The notes under the pieces were generated by a model. That model did not search any database and had not been told where the DNA came from. It saw only the letters and a list, made by a program, of their open reading frames with translations. The translations under genes were made by a program, and so were the position numbers. Shown here piece after piece: positions 1 to 10,508 of a DNA stretch of 64,000 bases. Each line of letters starts with the position of its first letter. Position 1 is the stretch's first letter. The stretch is from Seiridium cupressi (taxonomy: Eukaryota > Ascomycota > Sordariomycetes > Amphisphaeriales > Sporocadaceae): assembly GCA_036674765.1 (NCBI GenBank), contig JARVKI010000011.1, forward strand, positions 558,001-622,000, in the 5' to 3' direction.

Positions 1-1898
1 GAGCTAAGGAACTGTCTTATCGACCACGACGTTTTCCCTGCCGAGGAGGAATTTACCAAGCGGGAAGAGGCCCTCAAGATCTTACAGGCCACCTTGTCAG
101 ATGCTAGCCCTGGTTTGGCCACTTCTCAGAACCGCCCAACTGTGCATTTCGTCATTGTTCCTGTTGGCTCGTATGGCTTAGGCGTATGGACTGCTTCATC
201 TGACGTGGATTGTCTGTGCTTGGGATCGATTAGCCCGAAGGTGTTCTTTGCTCTCTCTGCGCAGAGACTTCGAAGAGCTTCGTCAAAGGGGATCAAGATC
301 CTGAGAAGAGTCAATGCACTTTCTGGCACCATGCTTGAGCTCGAGATCTTAGGCGTCAAGATGGATCTACAATACTGCTCTTCAGCAATCATGGCACAGA
401 CGTGGCCGCGGGCCATGGAACTCCCAGCCAACAGCCCTGCATTCACGCTTCCGACACAAACATTGGCGAAATTGAAACCAGCACGGGATTTGTATTATCT
501 CCGACGGACAATACCAGACTTCGCAGCTTTTAGAACGGCTTTCCATCTCATCAAGACTTGGGCAAAGCAGCGTGGCATCTACGCTGCCCGGTTCGGATAT
601 CTGGGAGGAATTCATATTGCAATCCTTCTTTCTCGCGTGTGCAAGCTTCTAAGTCGGGATATCGGTTTTGTCTCGGTACCGACAATCCTTCTAACCTTCT
701 TCAATCATTATGCGAACTTCGACTGGAAAAATAAAATGGCTTTCGATCCATTCTTCCACAAGCGACTTCGATATGTAAGAACGTCTCGAGAGGCTATGGT
801 TATCTTAGGCTTCCATTCACCTGGCCTAAATGTCGCAACCACTGCTTCACCACCTTCAGTCAGGACGATTTCAGAAGAGTTTAGAACAGCCGATCAGATG
901 CTTTCTAGAGAAAACATTCGCTGGGTTGATTTTCTAGGAACGGAGAAGACATCTCTGAAAAGCGGCCCCAACACTTTCCTCGAGGCTTACCAAAGCTATG
1001 TGAAAATTGACGTGCAATTTTGGGGTGTATCGCACGCCAAAGGTAGTCAATACGTGGGCTGGCTCGAATCAAGACGTGTTATGCTACTAGTCGGTGAGTT
1101 AAAAGTGTTTGGCGAATCCTCTCCTGAAACCGTGTAGTCTAATGCCTCATAGATATTGGTCGGCGACTTCCAAACATCCATGCCCGGATATGGCCAGCTC
1201 GTTTTGTCGTCGAAGGGCCTTCAGACAATGAGAACGACTACCAAGGATGCTATCTTATTGGTCTGGACCTGTGGGAAACCCCTGAGGGGCAGACTATGTC
1301 AAAAGATGGCCTGAAGATGGCCCACGGCTCTCTTCTGACCGCGATTCAGAAATTCGAGGACCAAATCAGGGGTGATGAAAAGTATTTCGATGCCAAGTCG
1401 TCTTGGATGAGCGCTTCGATTGTGAAACAATCCGAATTAGGCAAATTAAAGCTGGATCACCGAGAGTGGGGCGAGCACACGATCGGCGAGGATGAGCCCG
1501 AAGATAATGAAGAGGATGAGGAAGTCACGGCCCGGGAATCCGACGGCGAGGCTATTCCAGCAACGGCCAAGAAGCTCAAGAAGAAAGAGAAAGAGCTGCC
1601 CGTAATACCTGCGTACACCGGCAAATTCCGATCGTCGGGGGACGTCATCAGCCGCATCCGCTGGGACCCTGCTATGGATAGCGGTGATTACCTTGTGGGA
1701 TATGAGGACCGCTTTCTGGGCATCAAGGAAAGGGCGCTAGACCAGTGGAAGGCCGAGCAGACTGACGAGGAGTTTATTCCTCAGCATCGCATCATGTACT
1801 TTAAGCGTATCAGTGATGGCATCATGGTTTGGGATCGCACATCTCGGAGGGACATGATTTTTGGAAGCGGCGTCCAGAGTACTGATATTCCTGCATGA
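1..1898 (+). CDS. Poly(A)-polymerase-like nucleotidyltransferase fused to MJ1316/DUF504 domain (5' partial)
   Basis: The frame is open from base 1, so the start lies before the window. Exon 1..1093, intron 1094..1152 (59 nt, GTGAGT..TAG), exon 1153..1898, giving 612 visible residues. Near the visible N-terminus is a polymerase-beta-type nucleotidyltransferase signature: VGSYGLG at about 55-61, then SDVD at 67-70, where the acidic pair would bind metal. A PAP-like helical region follows (LIKTWAKQRG). After an acidic and lysine-rich linker, roughly the last 95 residues match the MJ1316 (DUF504) domain, with SRIRWDP, GYEDRFLGIKE, EEFIPQHRI and FGSG. From family knowledge, MJ1316 is described as recognising RNA cyclic-phosphate ends. 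A role in RNA end processing or tailing is therefore inferred. Related fungal proteins carry further RNA-processing domains upstream, which cannot be checked here. Confidence 0.85.
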
Positions 1899-2163
1899 AG
1901 TTGAACACTAGCTTTTGTTATGTAGAACTTGCCAACATGGGAATGGCATTGCTCATGTTTTTGACATTGTGCATCCAATGAGTAATAAATCAAGCGGGCC
2001 AAGATTGGTGTGATGTGAGAGATGGGGAAAGCGCATTCCCCGTGTCCTAGGCAAGCAAAAAAGAAGTACCTTCCCATCGATACGCGATGATTTGACAGGT
2101 GCTTGCCTTGGGTAGCACTTCGGTTGCTCGAGCCACGTCGTTACTTGCAATCAGTCTTCGCTC

Positions 2164-2766
2164 ATGTGCAAAAACCTTCTTCTTCTGTTCATCATTGCGT
2201 CCCGCAGACTGCGACATCACCGCAGTGGCAACATTGAGTGCCCTTTCTGCAAGCGAGGATACAACACCGCTACAGGTTTATGTGGCCATCTCAAAGCCGG
2301 CGCCTGCCCACGAGCACCGATGCTGGACCGTGATCAGGTATACCGTGTGGTCCGCTCCAAAGATCCCGGCGGAGTCATCTCGAAGCGTCTCATCGGCTGG
2401 CACGGGTCTCCCAAGTACGAGGCCGACGATCGCACCTGGAACGGTCAGGGATACGAATGCTACTTGTGCCGTCGGGACTTCGCACAGCTCAGCGGGCTGA
2501 ATCAGCATTTGGCTTCTCCCATCCGTAAGCTTTCAACAACGTATCACTCATGTGTGTATTTGAAGCTAGGCTAATGTCATGGTAATGGCACAGACCAGCA
2601 GGACCTCTATCATTGCCCAGATCGTTCCCGTTGTGGTAAGGATTTCACGAGTCTTGCCGCTGTTATGAATCATCTGGAAAGCGAGAGCTGCGGCTTTACT
2701 CGTTTCGAGACTGTCCAGCGAGGGGTCAAAAATATGGTTAGTGGAAACCACTCCATCAACTTCTGA
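2164..2766 (+). CDS. C2H2 zinc-finger protein (start uncertain, possibly 5'-truncated)
   Basis: Exons 2164..2524 and 2594..2766, intron 2525..2593 (GTAAGC..CAG), 177 aa as modelled. Three fingers of a common fungal C2H2 family are visible: ECPFCKRGY followed by GHLKAGACPRAP; YECYLCRRDF followed by LNQHL and, across the splice, SPIH; and YHCPDRSRCGKDF followed by NHLESESCGF. The splice restores the expected SPIHQQ..YHC junction, which supports the intron. Family members usually begin with several more fingers, and none is readable in the 265 bp before 2164, so the gene may be truncated or may have an unseen first exon. DNA or RNA binding is the default inference; no target can be named. Confidence 0.6.
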
Positions 2767-3319
2767 TTAAGAAACGTTCTCTATGGCAAACGACCAGGCT
2801 CGTTAGGGTTGAGATGGAATATGTATTCTTGTCTGTTGTAAGTGTGTGTCATTACTTGGTGGCTAAACTTAAGTTACGGCTGATGGAATAGGGGGTCATT
2901 CTACAGGGTCATTCTTGCTTTGGAGGAGGTAGAACTTTATCTGTAATGGAATCGTAGTCGCAGCAGAGTTAACATTGCTTTGATAGGGAATGCTCTCGTA
3001 AAATGATACGTGCGACTTCGGTATGTCGTGGTCGATTATGCCGTCTGCCGGCGATGTTTGTACGGACCGACAGACAGCTGGAGAAAACTCGACCTTTGCA
3101 ATTACATGTAGCAAACTATCGCGACAGTTTCCAGACTCTCGTATCTTTCAACCACTTCCTTACACGTAATCCCCTGGAAGGGCGAATGCACTGGCGGCTG
3201 GACATTGTTAATTCGATACAAAGGAGTGCCCTTTACTGTGGAGCCCTCGCTGAAATCCTTTTGCGACACCTAGCTTTTTGCGTGAGGGTTGCAAACCCCC
3301 TTTTGAAATACCCATCAAA
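2767..3319. other. Intergenic, C2H2 gene to NSUN gene
   Basis: No convincing coding sequence on either strand. It holds the 3' end of the zinc-finger gene and the presumed promoter and leader of the methyltransferase. An in-frame TTG extension of the downstream gene reaches back to 3278, but the first ATG is at 3320. Confidence 0.6.
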
Positions 3320-4498
3320 ATGCCTGCCCTGACGAAGGCGCAGCAAAAGCAAGTCCAGGCTGCACAAGATTCGTTTAACAAGACGTATGCGGTGCAGTAT
3401 GGCGATGAAAGATGGCAGAATTCGTTGCGCCCGGCCCTGCTGGCGCCAACGCGCTACGCCGTGCTGCTCAACCACTACGAAGCAGACACTTTACCCAGCA
3501 CATTCACGGAGAACGACACACGAGACTTACAGCTCATAGAATTCCCATCTAGTAGTGGCGCCATGGCCTCAGAATCAGAGGCTGGGCCTAGCGAACCACA
3601 GCGCTTGATCTCGTATCAGAGAATATTCACTGCAGAAACGGCGCAGTCATCAACTTCAGAAGCACCGTTTCCAGCACCGCAAGCGGCGTCAGCTACAACT
3701 GCACTTCTCATGACCCACTGGAATCTCGACGCTGCCTCGTTGCTCGCTGTCAGCATCCTGGACCCAAAGCCAGGCGACAAGGTGCTCGACCTCTGCGCAG
3801 CACCGGGCGGCAAGAGTCTGGCTCTAGCGCAACTATTGCGCCCACTGGATTACGATCCAGCAGCCCCTTCGCTTAGCGGCGGTTGTCTTCACAGCAACGA
3901 GATTGACAATGCGCGGAACAAGCGGCTGGCCTCCAACCTACAATCGTACTTACCTGCGCCGCTAATCAAGAACGGGGAGGTCAAGGTGTTGAAGCTGGAT
4001 GGAACCGAGCAGAATGCCGCTCAAACGCTGCCGCTGGGCCTTGGAGGTTATGACAAGGTTCTTCTGGACGCGCCGTGCTCGAGCGAGAGGCATGTCCTGC
4101 ATGCTCACTCCAAGGCTAGGCAAGGAGGCAGAGTGGCGGACGAGATGGCCTCGTGGCGCTCTGGGCAGTCGAAGAAAACGGCCAGGATACAGGCGGCCAT
4201 CCTGATGACTGCGCTGCGGGCCGTCAAGGTGGGCGGTAGGGTTTTGTATGCCACGTGCTCCTTGAGCAACAAGGAAAACGACGCCGTGATCGAAAAGGGG
4301 CAGGAGCTGGTGGCGAAGGAGAAGAAGAAGTATGGCATCAGATGGGACGTGGCGGTGCGAAGTGGTCGCCTGGCTGAGAAAGGGGTTGAGCGGTGGGCTG
4401 AGAGCACGAAATACGGCTGGATAGTACTGCCTGACCATCCTAGCGGAGGAAGATGGGGACCATTATTCTTTGCCGTCTTGGAGAAAGTTGCTGCTTGA
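3320..4498 (+). CDS. NSUN/RsmB-family RNA (cytosine-5) methyltransferase
   Basis: Single-exon gene, 392 aa, starting at the first ATG (MPALTKAQ), which is preceded by AAA. It contains the SAM-binding motif VLDLCAAPGGKS at 155-166. Both NOL1/NOP2/Sun cysteines are present: Cys253 in DAPCSSERHVLH, which releases the product, and Cys313 in YATCSLSNKEND, which attacks cytosine C6. The SSERHVLH form of motif IV resembles the NSUN3/NSUN4 branch, whose known members modify mitochondrial tRNA or rRNA. A mitochondrial RNA target is therefore inferred, although no clear presequence was seen. It could instead be a cytosolic tRNA enzyme. The catalytic core is complete and its length is normal for the family. 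Confidence 0.88.
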   Translation: MPALTKAQQKQVQAAQDSFNKTYAVQYGDERWQNSLRPALLAPTRYAVLLNHYEADTLPSTFTENDTRDLQLIEFPSSSGAMASESEAGPSEPQRLISYQRIFTAETAQSSTSEAPFPAPQAASATTALLMTHWNLDAASLLAVSILDPKPGDKVLDLCAAPGGKSLALAQLLRPLDYDPAAPSLSGGCLHSNEIDNARNKRLASNLQSYLPAPLIKNGEVKVLKLDGTEQNAAQTLPLGLGGYDKVLLDAPCSSERHVLHAHSKARQGGRVADEMASWRSGQSKKTARIQAAILMTALRAVKVGGRVLYATCSLSNKENDAVIEKGQELVAKEKKKYGIRWDVAVRSGRLAEKGVERWAESTKYGWIVLPDHPSGGRWGPLFFAVLEKVAA

Positions 4499-6108
4499 GT
4501 GGTTCAACATCGGTCGACTTTGCTCGAAACTCGCAGGGTTAGGAAGAAACCGAAATGGAACCACGAGGTTGGCCATACTACCAACTTTTTTGGTCCACAC
4601 TTTACTCATGGTTGCGCCACTAAAACATCACACATGGTCTCAGCCTTGTGGGCTGAGAAAGCAAGCTGGGGGGTTGCATATTCGTACGATGGCACTGCCA
4701 TGTTTATCGGTCTGACACAAGCACGAAGGAACGAAGTGCAGCGCCTTTTGGAGCTGCCCCAAACTCCGAATCTGTGAGGAATTCACCCGTTGTTCCTGTA
4801 CATTGCCTACTCTCCTTAGACGCGACGCCACAATGCACAATATGCCGGTTCGGCACCACGACCTGACCGTTGCTCGAGCGAAGCCGTATGCTCGTTCTTG
4901 CGCCTGCTTGCTTTTCCCGGCTCGCATTGCCCGAGAGGGTAGTGGGGGTGTCAGAGTTGCAGAATAGGACTGCCAGCGTTTTGGGCCATTGACCCAATAC
5001 TTTTCAGCCGAGGAAGGCAGGAAGAAGGGGGATGAATTTCATTGCTTCTTCTGCGAACAGATTGCTAGTTCCGTGCTTTCCCGTCAGTTTCATGTAGACT
5101 CAGGGGTAAGTTGTGATAGTGGCAAATATGGCGACTGCCGAATGTGTTGCAGCTTATTGCAAGATACGGGAAATGCAGCCTCCGCTGCATTTCTCAGGAT
5201 CGATATTGCTCAATTTATTGCCTTGCCTCTTGCTGAGTTCATGTGCCGTTCCTCCCAGCTCTCCGCGGAAACTCTGAAATCAGGCATTGTCTGCTATTAT
5301 TCACCTCGAACATATCCCGCGGCCGTCCGGATAGGTTTTCCATTGCAAGTTGTCGAAGACTGGAGTTGTGTTGGGCATGAAGCTGCGAAAAAAAATACCT
5401 CTAACGGTAGATTGGTTTGACCCCTTGCGTTGCGCACGTCCGCTCGATTTTGAGCAGGCGCCGCATCCCGTCAAATTCCTAGAACTGCAGGCCGTAGAGG
5501 AGGCCCAACTGGCTTGAACGAGCCTCTTTAGTGGCTTCGATCGGTTGTTTTCGGCTGGGTGCAAAGCTTAAAGATTTGGACGGACGAATAGCTACCTACC
5601 GCTACAAAAGTAATGCCTCACTACCGTGACGCAAGTGTGTCACATCGCGTGCGAGTTCCTGCTTCTTGGGAGGCCCGTATGTTGTTGATTCGCACTCGAG
5701 AGATCGGGTAGACTTCAAGCGCCAAGCTCCTCGTGCCTATCAGCGGCAGCCACGTAACTCGACGTTTGAGGGAAGGGTTCGTTAAAATTGGGCCCAGAAA
5801 GGTAGGCCATTGATCTTCCTGGACACATACCGTCCTTGGCAGTGGTCTGCTCCGCTCCGGACAGTATAGCCTTGGACGTTCAGGCCGTATCCGTGGGGAA
5901 AATACTATACTTGAGCCAAATTGGGTTATCTCACACCGGGCACTACAACTACTGGTCGGCCACCAGCCCAAAAAATGAGGCGTACGCCGGACTAACACTG
6001 TCGAGATCTTCGTTAGTTCATGATGAGTGTAGAGGCCGTGTGGAGATGGGCCGCCGAAAGAACTAGTGGCAACGCTTGCAAGAAGCGTCCGTGGAAGGCG
6101 CTGGAGAA

Positions 6109-6122
6109 GGGGGGGGGGGGGG
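6109..6122. repeat. Poly-G run (G14)
   Basis: Fourteen consecutive G residues on the plus strand in non-coding DNA. Its length is likely to vary and may be a sequencing or assembly soft spot. Confidence 0.9.
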
Positions 6123-8920
6123 ATTTCGTGGTCCGCCTCGTCACAACGTTTCTGTGTGAACTCCAACAGCATGCACGCTATATAGCTGAGACCTTCCGTT
6201 TCTTGGCCCATGAAAGAAGACAACTTCTCTCTCAAAAGTATGTGGTAATAGTTGTCGACGTCCTTGTTTCATCAATGTCTGCGCACGGAGAACATGTAGC
6301 TGGACGCGTCTTTGAAAGAAGACAAATTTCCGTTCCGGATTGAGAAAGATCCACAGCCGTTACTTGTCGGCTGTCAGAGTTCACGCCAGTTCTACTCTAC
6401 CCCATACAATTAGATCCTGAAGCGCGACTTCCGGTGCCTATTACTGTAACTCTAGGTCCAAGAACCTAGCTTGCATGAATCCTGAGGTTTTGAGTCAGCG
6501 TTGGCCTGTTCATTTTACTCCCCCAGCCCCTTTCGAGGAATGAATTCTTGAATAAACACAAGTCCACTAGATTAGCTTCTTTGAAACACGACGGCGCCTC
6601 CGAAAAGTCGGGATGATCGTTGTGCGGAACCCCGTTGGAGTGGGGCCGGCATAGTATGTTTGCTTTGGGAGGAGAGAAAGACGGTGCAGTAGGATTTGGG
6701 TTCTCAAGGCCTGACCTTAAGAGTTTGGACCTCGGGCTTGGACTCTAGCACTGCGGGTACATCCTAACAATAGCAAAACATAGTGCAGACCAGGTACCGC
6801 AGACATGCCTCAGCCTCTGTCACTTCCTGCTCTACACAGGGGACAATGGCTCGAGAGCATCCTCGAAGGATGGCGCCGTCGTCTATCATGGGTAGCGCTT
6901 CCGGCTACGGCTGCCGAGTCTTGCCGCACACGATTCTTGGTCCTAGGTGTCCCGAGTTGTTGGGGATGGCCCATGAGGAGGGAAATTACCAGTCGTCGCT
7001 GTTCCCTTGCAGCTTTTCTAGCTTCCTCATGCACAGCAGATGGACAAAAGGGTGTATGTATACAACGCTCTCCGAACAGGAATCAACCATCCAGGGATTA
7101 CGTTGCAGGCAGCCGCTGCCACCAAGTCCTTAGGTTCTGCAAGGGGATTGGCGTCCGATTTCATACATACCTGTACGCATGAGAAGCGCAACACGTGCAG
7201 CTGGACAAGGCAACACGCAACCGCTAGATCTGCGGAGGGATCTGAGTTGGCAGGCGTCGAAGGCGTCCAATGGCAAGCCTGTCCGAGATGGGAGATGGTT
7301 GGTCTCGGGCTTTGGACATCGAAATACCTACCTAGCACTAGTCCCTTGTTCTATGACGGTCCCCTTATCTAAGTTGTGACACGCAGGAAGCCTTGCCATA
7401 GTTGGGCCGTGCTTGCATTGCGCTGTTTCTGGAGACCCTTATTCCATATCCACAGTTTTACGTCGAGGAGCTCAGTACTCATCTGGTTGATACGAGATCC
7501 CCAACCGGGGACTATGACCACTTGAGCCATATTTGACATTTGCATCAAGGATCTGAGCCAACGTAGGCCTGGGGATCCAGGTTCCCCGCATTCAAAGGTT
7601 TAAGCAACCTGTCACCTTCACCGCCATGGATAAAGACTGGACAAGGTGTGGTACCCGAGGACCTGGGTGAGTCTGAACTAGACTTTGTTGTATGTTTCCA
7701 TTTTAGGGTTAGCTTGGGCACAGCCTTTGGAGTATATTCGTCACAAAGTCCTGAGCAGCAGCGCGATAATGGACAGTGGGGGGGGTTTGGTGGTCAGATG
7801 GCGACTAATGTGCGGGCAGAGTGATAGGATGCATTGTCACTTTGAGAGGTTCATACAGAGGTCGATCATAACCCCTACTGGGTTTAACGAGGCTCAGCAC
7901 GTGCCTCTATGCAAACAACAATTGCGCAATATACTGGTAGCGGCGCTGCTTCGCAGAGATGCACAATGGACGCAATGCGGATCCAATGGTATGCAAGGTC
8001 AAGGCATGCATCGGACAACGATGAACGAATACGTGATGTTCGCATTCTGTCCATGGCTGGCTAAGTTGAGGCTGGACAGCGTTGATCCTACTCTTGGCAT
8101 GTACCTCAAGATAATGCCAGCGTTCACATCAGCCATCCTGATCCTTGGAGATCATGAGATGCCATGGCTGCTGAGGCGCCGCAAGTACAGTATGGTGCTG
8201 TACACATACATTACTAGGTGGGCGGACCAGACGGATGGAACGGGACGAGGAGAAACGGCGCCGGCCACCATCACATCAGCTCGAGGGTGCGTCAGCGCGG
8301 ACTGTGGATATCGGCCTGAGGGGTCCTAGCCGGCCGTGGTTTAATGGTTGCTCATTGGCACTGTTGTGGGATTCTTGGCCCGGTCATGGCCGCTTCAAGC
8401 CAGGAGCTAATGTGCATCGCATCGTGATGGGAGGGTGATGGCAGACCAGCGAAGGTTTTCAATTTCCAGCAGCGCCTTTGCTGACATGCACTCGTTGACG
8501 ATGATCAGTACTGAACCAGCACGACTAGGCTGACGACGCCGGGCGCGCATGGAAAAAGAAAGCAAAAGTTTGCAATAGTTGGCCGAATATAGTAATTTTT
8601 CAGGGTCTCCTGTGCCCGAAGCGCACCTGGTCCTTAGTAAAAGCCGATGGGTAACGTTCCGTGGCTGCGGGAGATTGGCATTCGAAACCGAGCTAAATCG
8701 GACAGAAGGAGGGCGGGCTCTTCGATGGAATATTCCAAACCAAGGCAAATGGAACCTGCCATCATTGTGCAGCAGCACAACCCTGCCGATAATCGCCTGA
8801 ACTCCCACGGGTTGGTTCCACAGCCCACGTGTTGGTCACACGTAATCGCCATTATTCGACACTTTTGAGCGTCGTTTCGGCTTGCACCATAGGTAGCTAC
8901 GACCGGTATCTCGCGAGACC

Positions 8921-8956
8921 CATCGCCATCATCGCCATCATCGTCATCATCATCAT
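8921..8956. repeat. Trinucleotide tract (CATCGC/CAT)
   Basis: Imperfect run of CAT and CGC units ending in four CAT units. No coding context is visible. Confidence 0.85.
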
Positions 8957-9680
8957 GACCAGCCCAACCCCGACGGCTTCGACTGGCCTTGCAGCAGTTT
9001 CAAATTGATCACTGGCCGCGAGACTGTGTTTCGACCTGTTCGGTTTCTATTCACGGATAGCGGAATGAGGCGCCATGGAGCCTCCCGAGGTCCCAGCACT
9101 TTTTTTGTGACTCAAGACCCACGACCATTGGACGTTGCGGCCGTGCTGCGGCGCTCTGCGCTCCTGCACTCCTCTTCAAGGAGTTGGCTGTCAGTGCAGC
9201 ACTGCTATTGGGCCTGCCCGCCATCCACTGTCTTGTAACGCGGTCCCGAGCTCAGAGCCCCTCGCCGAGCAACATTGTCAGCGCAAAATGGACTGGAAGT
9301 GCCTCAGATGCAGTCAGATTTGACTTTGCTTTGCAGCAAGGCGCTGCCGGCGCATGCGCACAAGATTGCGGCGCCTTGGGCCTGCCCGTATCTCAAAGCG
9401 CTCGTCATCTGGCCGTACCGGTACAATACAATACGAGCCAGCAAATCCCATCAGCGTTAGCCTCAAGATCACATCCAAGTCGTCCTAGCCAAGGTTTAGT
9501 CCCGTTCCACTACCTTTGACTTGGCCCTTGGTCGGTTGTGTTCTCCTCCGACCCCCAATGCTACCGTCTGCCCCTCATCCACGCGCAACCCTGTTATGCG
9601 AGGGCTGTGAGGGCTGTGACAGCGACCTTGTTGTTACCTGCATACCTGAATGTTCGCTCGCATCTCGTCAACGGCGTGCA

Positions 9681-9720
9681 TACACATACACACGCACACG
9701 CACACACGCACACACACAAA
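9681..9720. repeat. CA dinucleotide microsatellite
   Basis: Interrupted CA repeat with TA and CG interruptions, about 40 bp, upstream of the small gene at 10389. Confidence 0.9.
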
Positions 9721-10067
9721 CGACAAGATACCCGCTCGATGGAAGTCCCCCTGCCGTTGTACCTCTCCCAGCCCGCTAGCCAGTGAAACCCCATCTTCTT
9801 TGTTTCAATGGTGATCGCGGCGGCTCCACGCCTCTGATGCCAATCTCGTTATCCTCGTGACCGGATGGTGCCACACCGCTTGCAGGCCACCTTCATCAAA
9901 TCTAGTCTATTCGCCGACTGTGACGATTGCCTATCGCAATGCCCGTGCTCGCGTTGGGCCACTATCTCATTTCACAATATTACCATGGGGAATATTTTTT
10001 TTCGGACGCTAGCCCCTGACAGGGCCCCCGTCCCCCCATTTGAGAGGTATTGTATACGTGCCCAAGG

Positions 10068-10074
10068 TATAAAG
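10068..10074 (+). promoter_or_regulatory. TATA box of the small Cys-rich gene
   Basis: TATAAAG about 320 bp before the ATG at 10389. Downstream DNA turns C/T-rich, especially 10315-10388, as is usual for a fungal transcript leader. The transcription start would be expected a few tens of bases after the box (inference). Confidence 0.5.
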
Positions 10075-10100
10075 TTGGTGCATCCACACAGCCAACCTTT

Positions 10101-10313
10101 ATGAGAGATCGCCAGTCCCAAGCTTCAGTCACATCGCAGAGAGCATTTAAACCTCCCCCATCCCCCAGCCGGACTTGCCTCAGACCTTTTCAAGAAACTG
10201 CAAGCACCCTTCCGCAATCAACATTGGGCACTCTTGACCTTAATCGACAGACAGTCTATTTGAACATCAGCCTAGCTACCTGGCTAAGCCTTCAAAAGTC
10301 CTCCAACACTTGA
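10101..10313 (+). other. Upstream ORF (70 codons) in the leader of the 39-aa gene
   Basis: This is the first ATG after the TATA box. It opens a 70-codon frame that closes 75 bp before the main ATG. It looks like unselected sequence (Ser, Thr, Pro and Gln rich) with no recognisable domain. If the transcript begins near 10100, the ATG could lie within or just before the leader and would then restrain translation of the main frame. Confidence 0.3.
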
Positions 10314-10388
10314 TTACTTTTCCTCAACGCCCATCTTAGACCCTCACCTCGCCAACCTACTCTGCCACCAACACATCCCTCCGCTACA

Positions 10389-10508
10389 ATGGCCGTCAAG
10401 GAGTATCAACCTCTCGTCGACAGCTGCTGCACTTTCTGCTGCAAAGCTGTCGATTTCGGCACCCACGACTATTGCACCCACAATGGATGCCATCGCTGTC
10501 CGAATTAG
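10389..10508 (+). CDS. Small Cys/His-rich protein, 39 aa, putative zinc-binding micropeptide
   Basis: ATG at 10389 in a good fungal start context (CTACAATGG), stop TAG at 10506. The product is 39 aa with 7 Cys and 3 His, arranged C13-C14-x2-C17-C18-x7-H26-x2-C29-x-H31-x2-C34-H35-x-C37. The core reads CCTFCCKAVDFGTHDYC. There is no signal peptide or membrane segment, so an intracellular metal-binding peptide is more likely than a secreted defensin-like one. Support for a real gene comes from the TATA box at 10068, the long CT-rich leader, the strong start context, and a Cys/His density hard to obtain by chance in DNA that is otherwise non-coding. I do not recognise the family and assign no function. 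Unusually large empty flanks suggest extensive regulation or long untranslated regions (inference). Confidence 0.6.
   Translation: MAVKEYQPLVDSCCTFCCKAVDFGTHDYCTHNGCHRCPN

Larger units (their letters stand above)
4499..10067. other. Gene desert, left part
   Basis: About 5.6 kb with no recognisable protein. ORFs up to about 210 codons occur on both strands (for example 5621-6235 minus and 7685-8329 plus), but they show no domain, no membrane or signal pattern and no family likeness, and they overlap antisense ORFs of similar length, as expected by chance in balanced-GC DNA. It holds a G14 run, a CAT/CGC-type trinucleotide tract and a CA tract. It may contain regulatory DNA for the small gene at 10389, or untranslated RNA, neither of which can be proved from sequence alone. 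Confidence 0.5.

Noticed and set aside
5621..6235. 204-codon minus-strand ORF
   Set aside because: No domain, odd composition rich in Arg, Pro and Ser, overlaps opposite frames, no promoter or splice pattern. Likely chance.
7685..8329. 214-codon plus-strand ORF in the desert
   Set aside because: No recognisable family and no leader-like start context. It is the longest of several chance frames in balanced-GC DNA, though conservation testing could overturn this.
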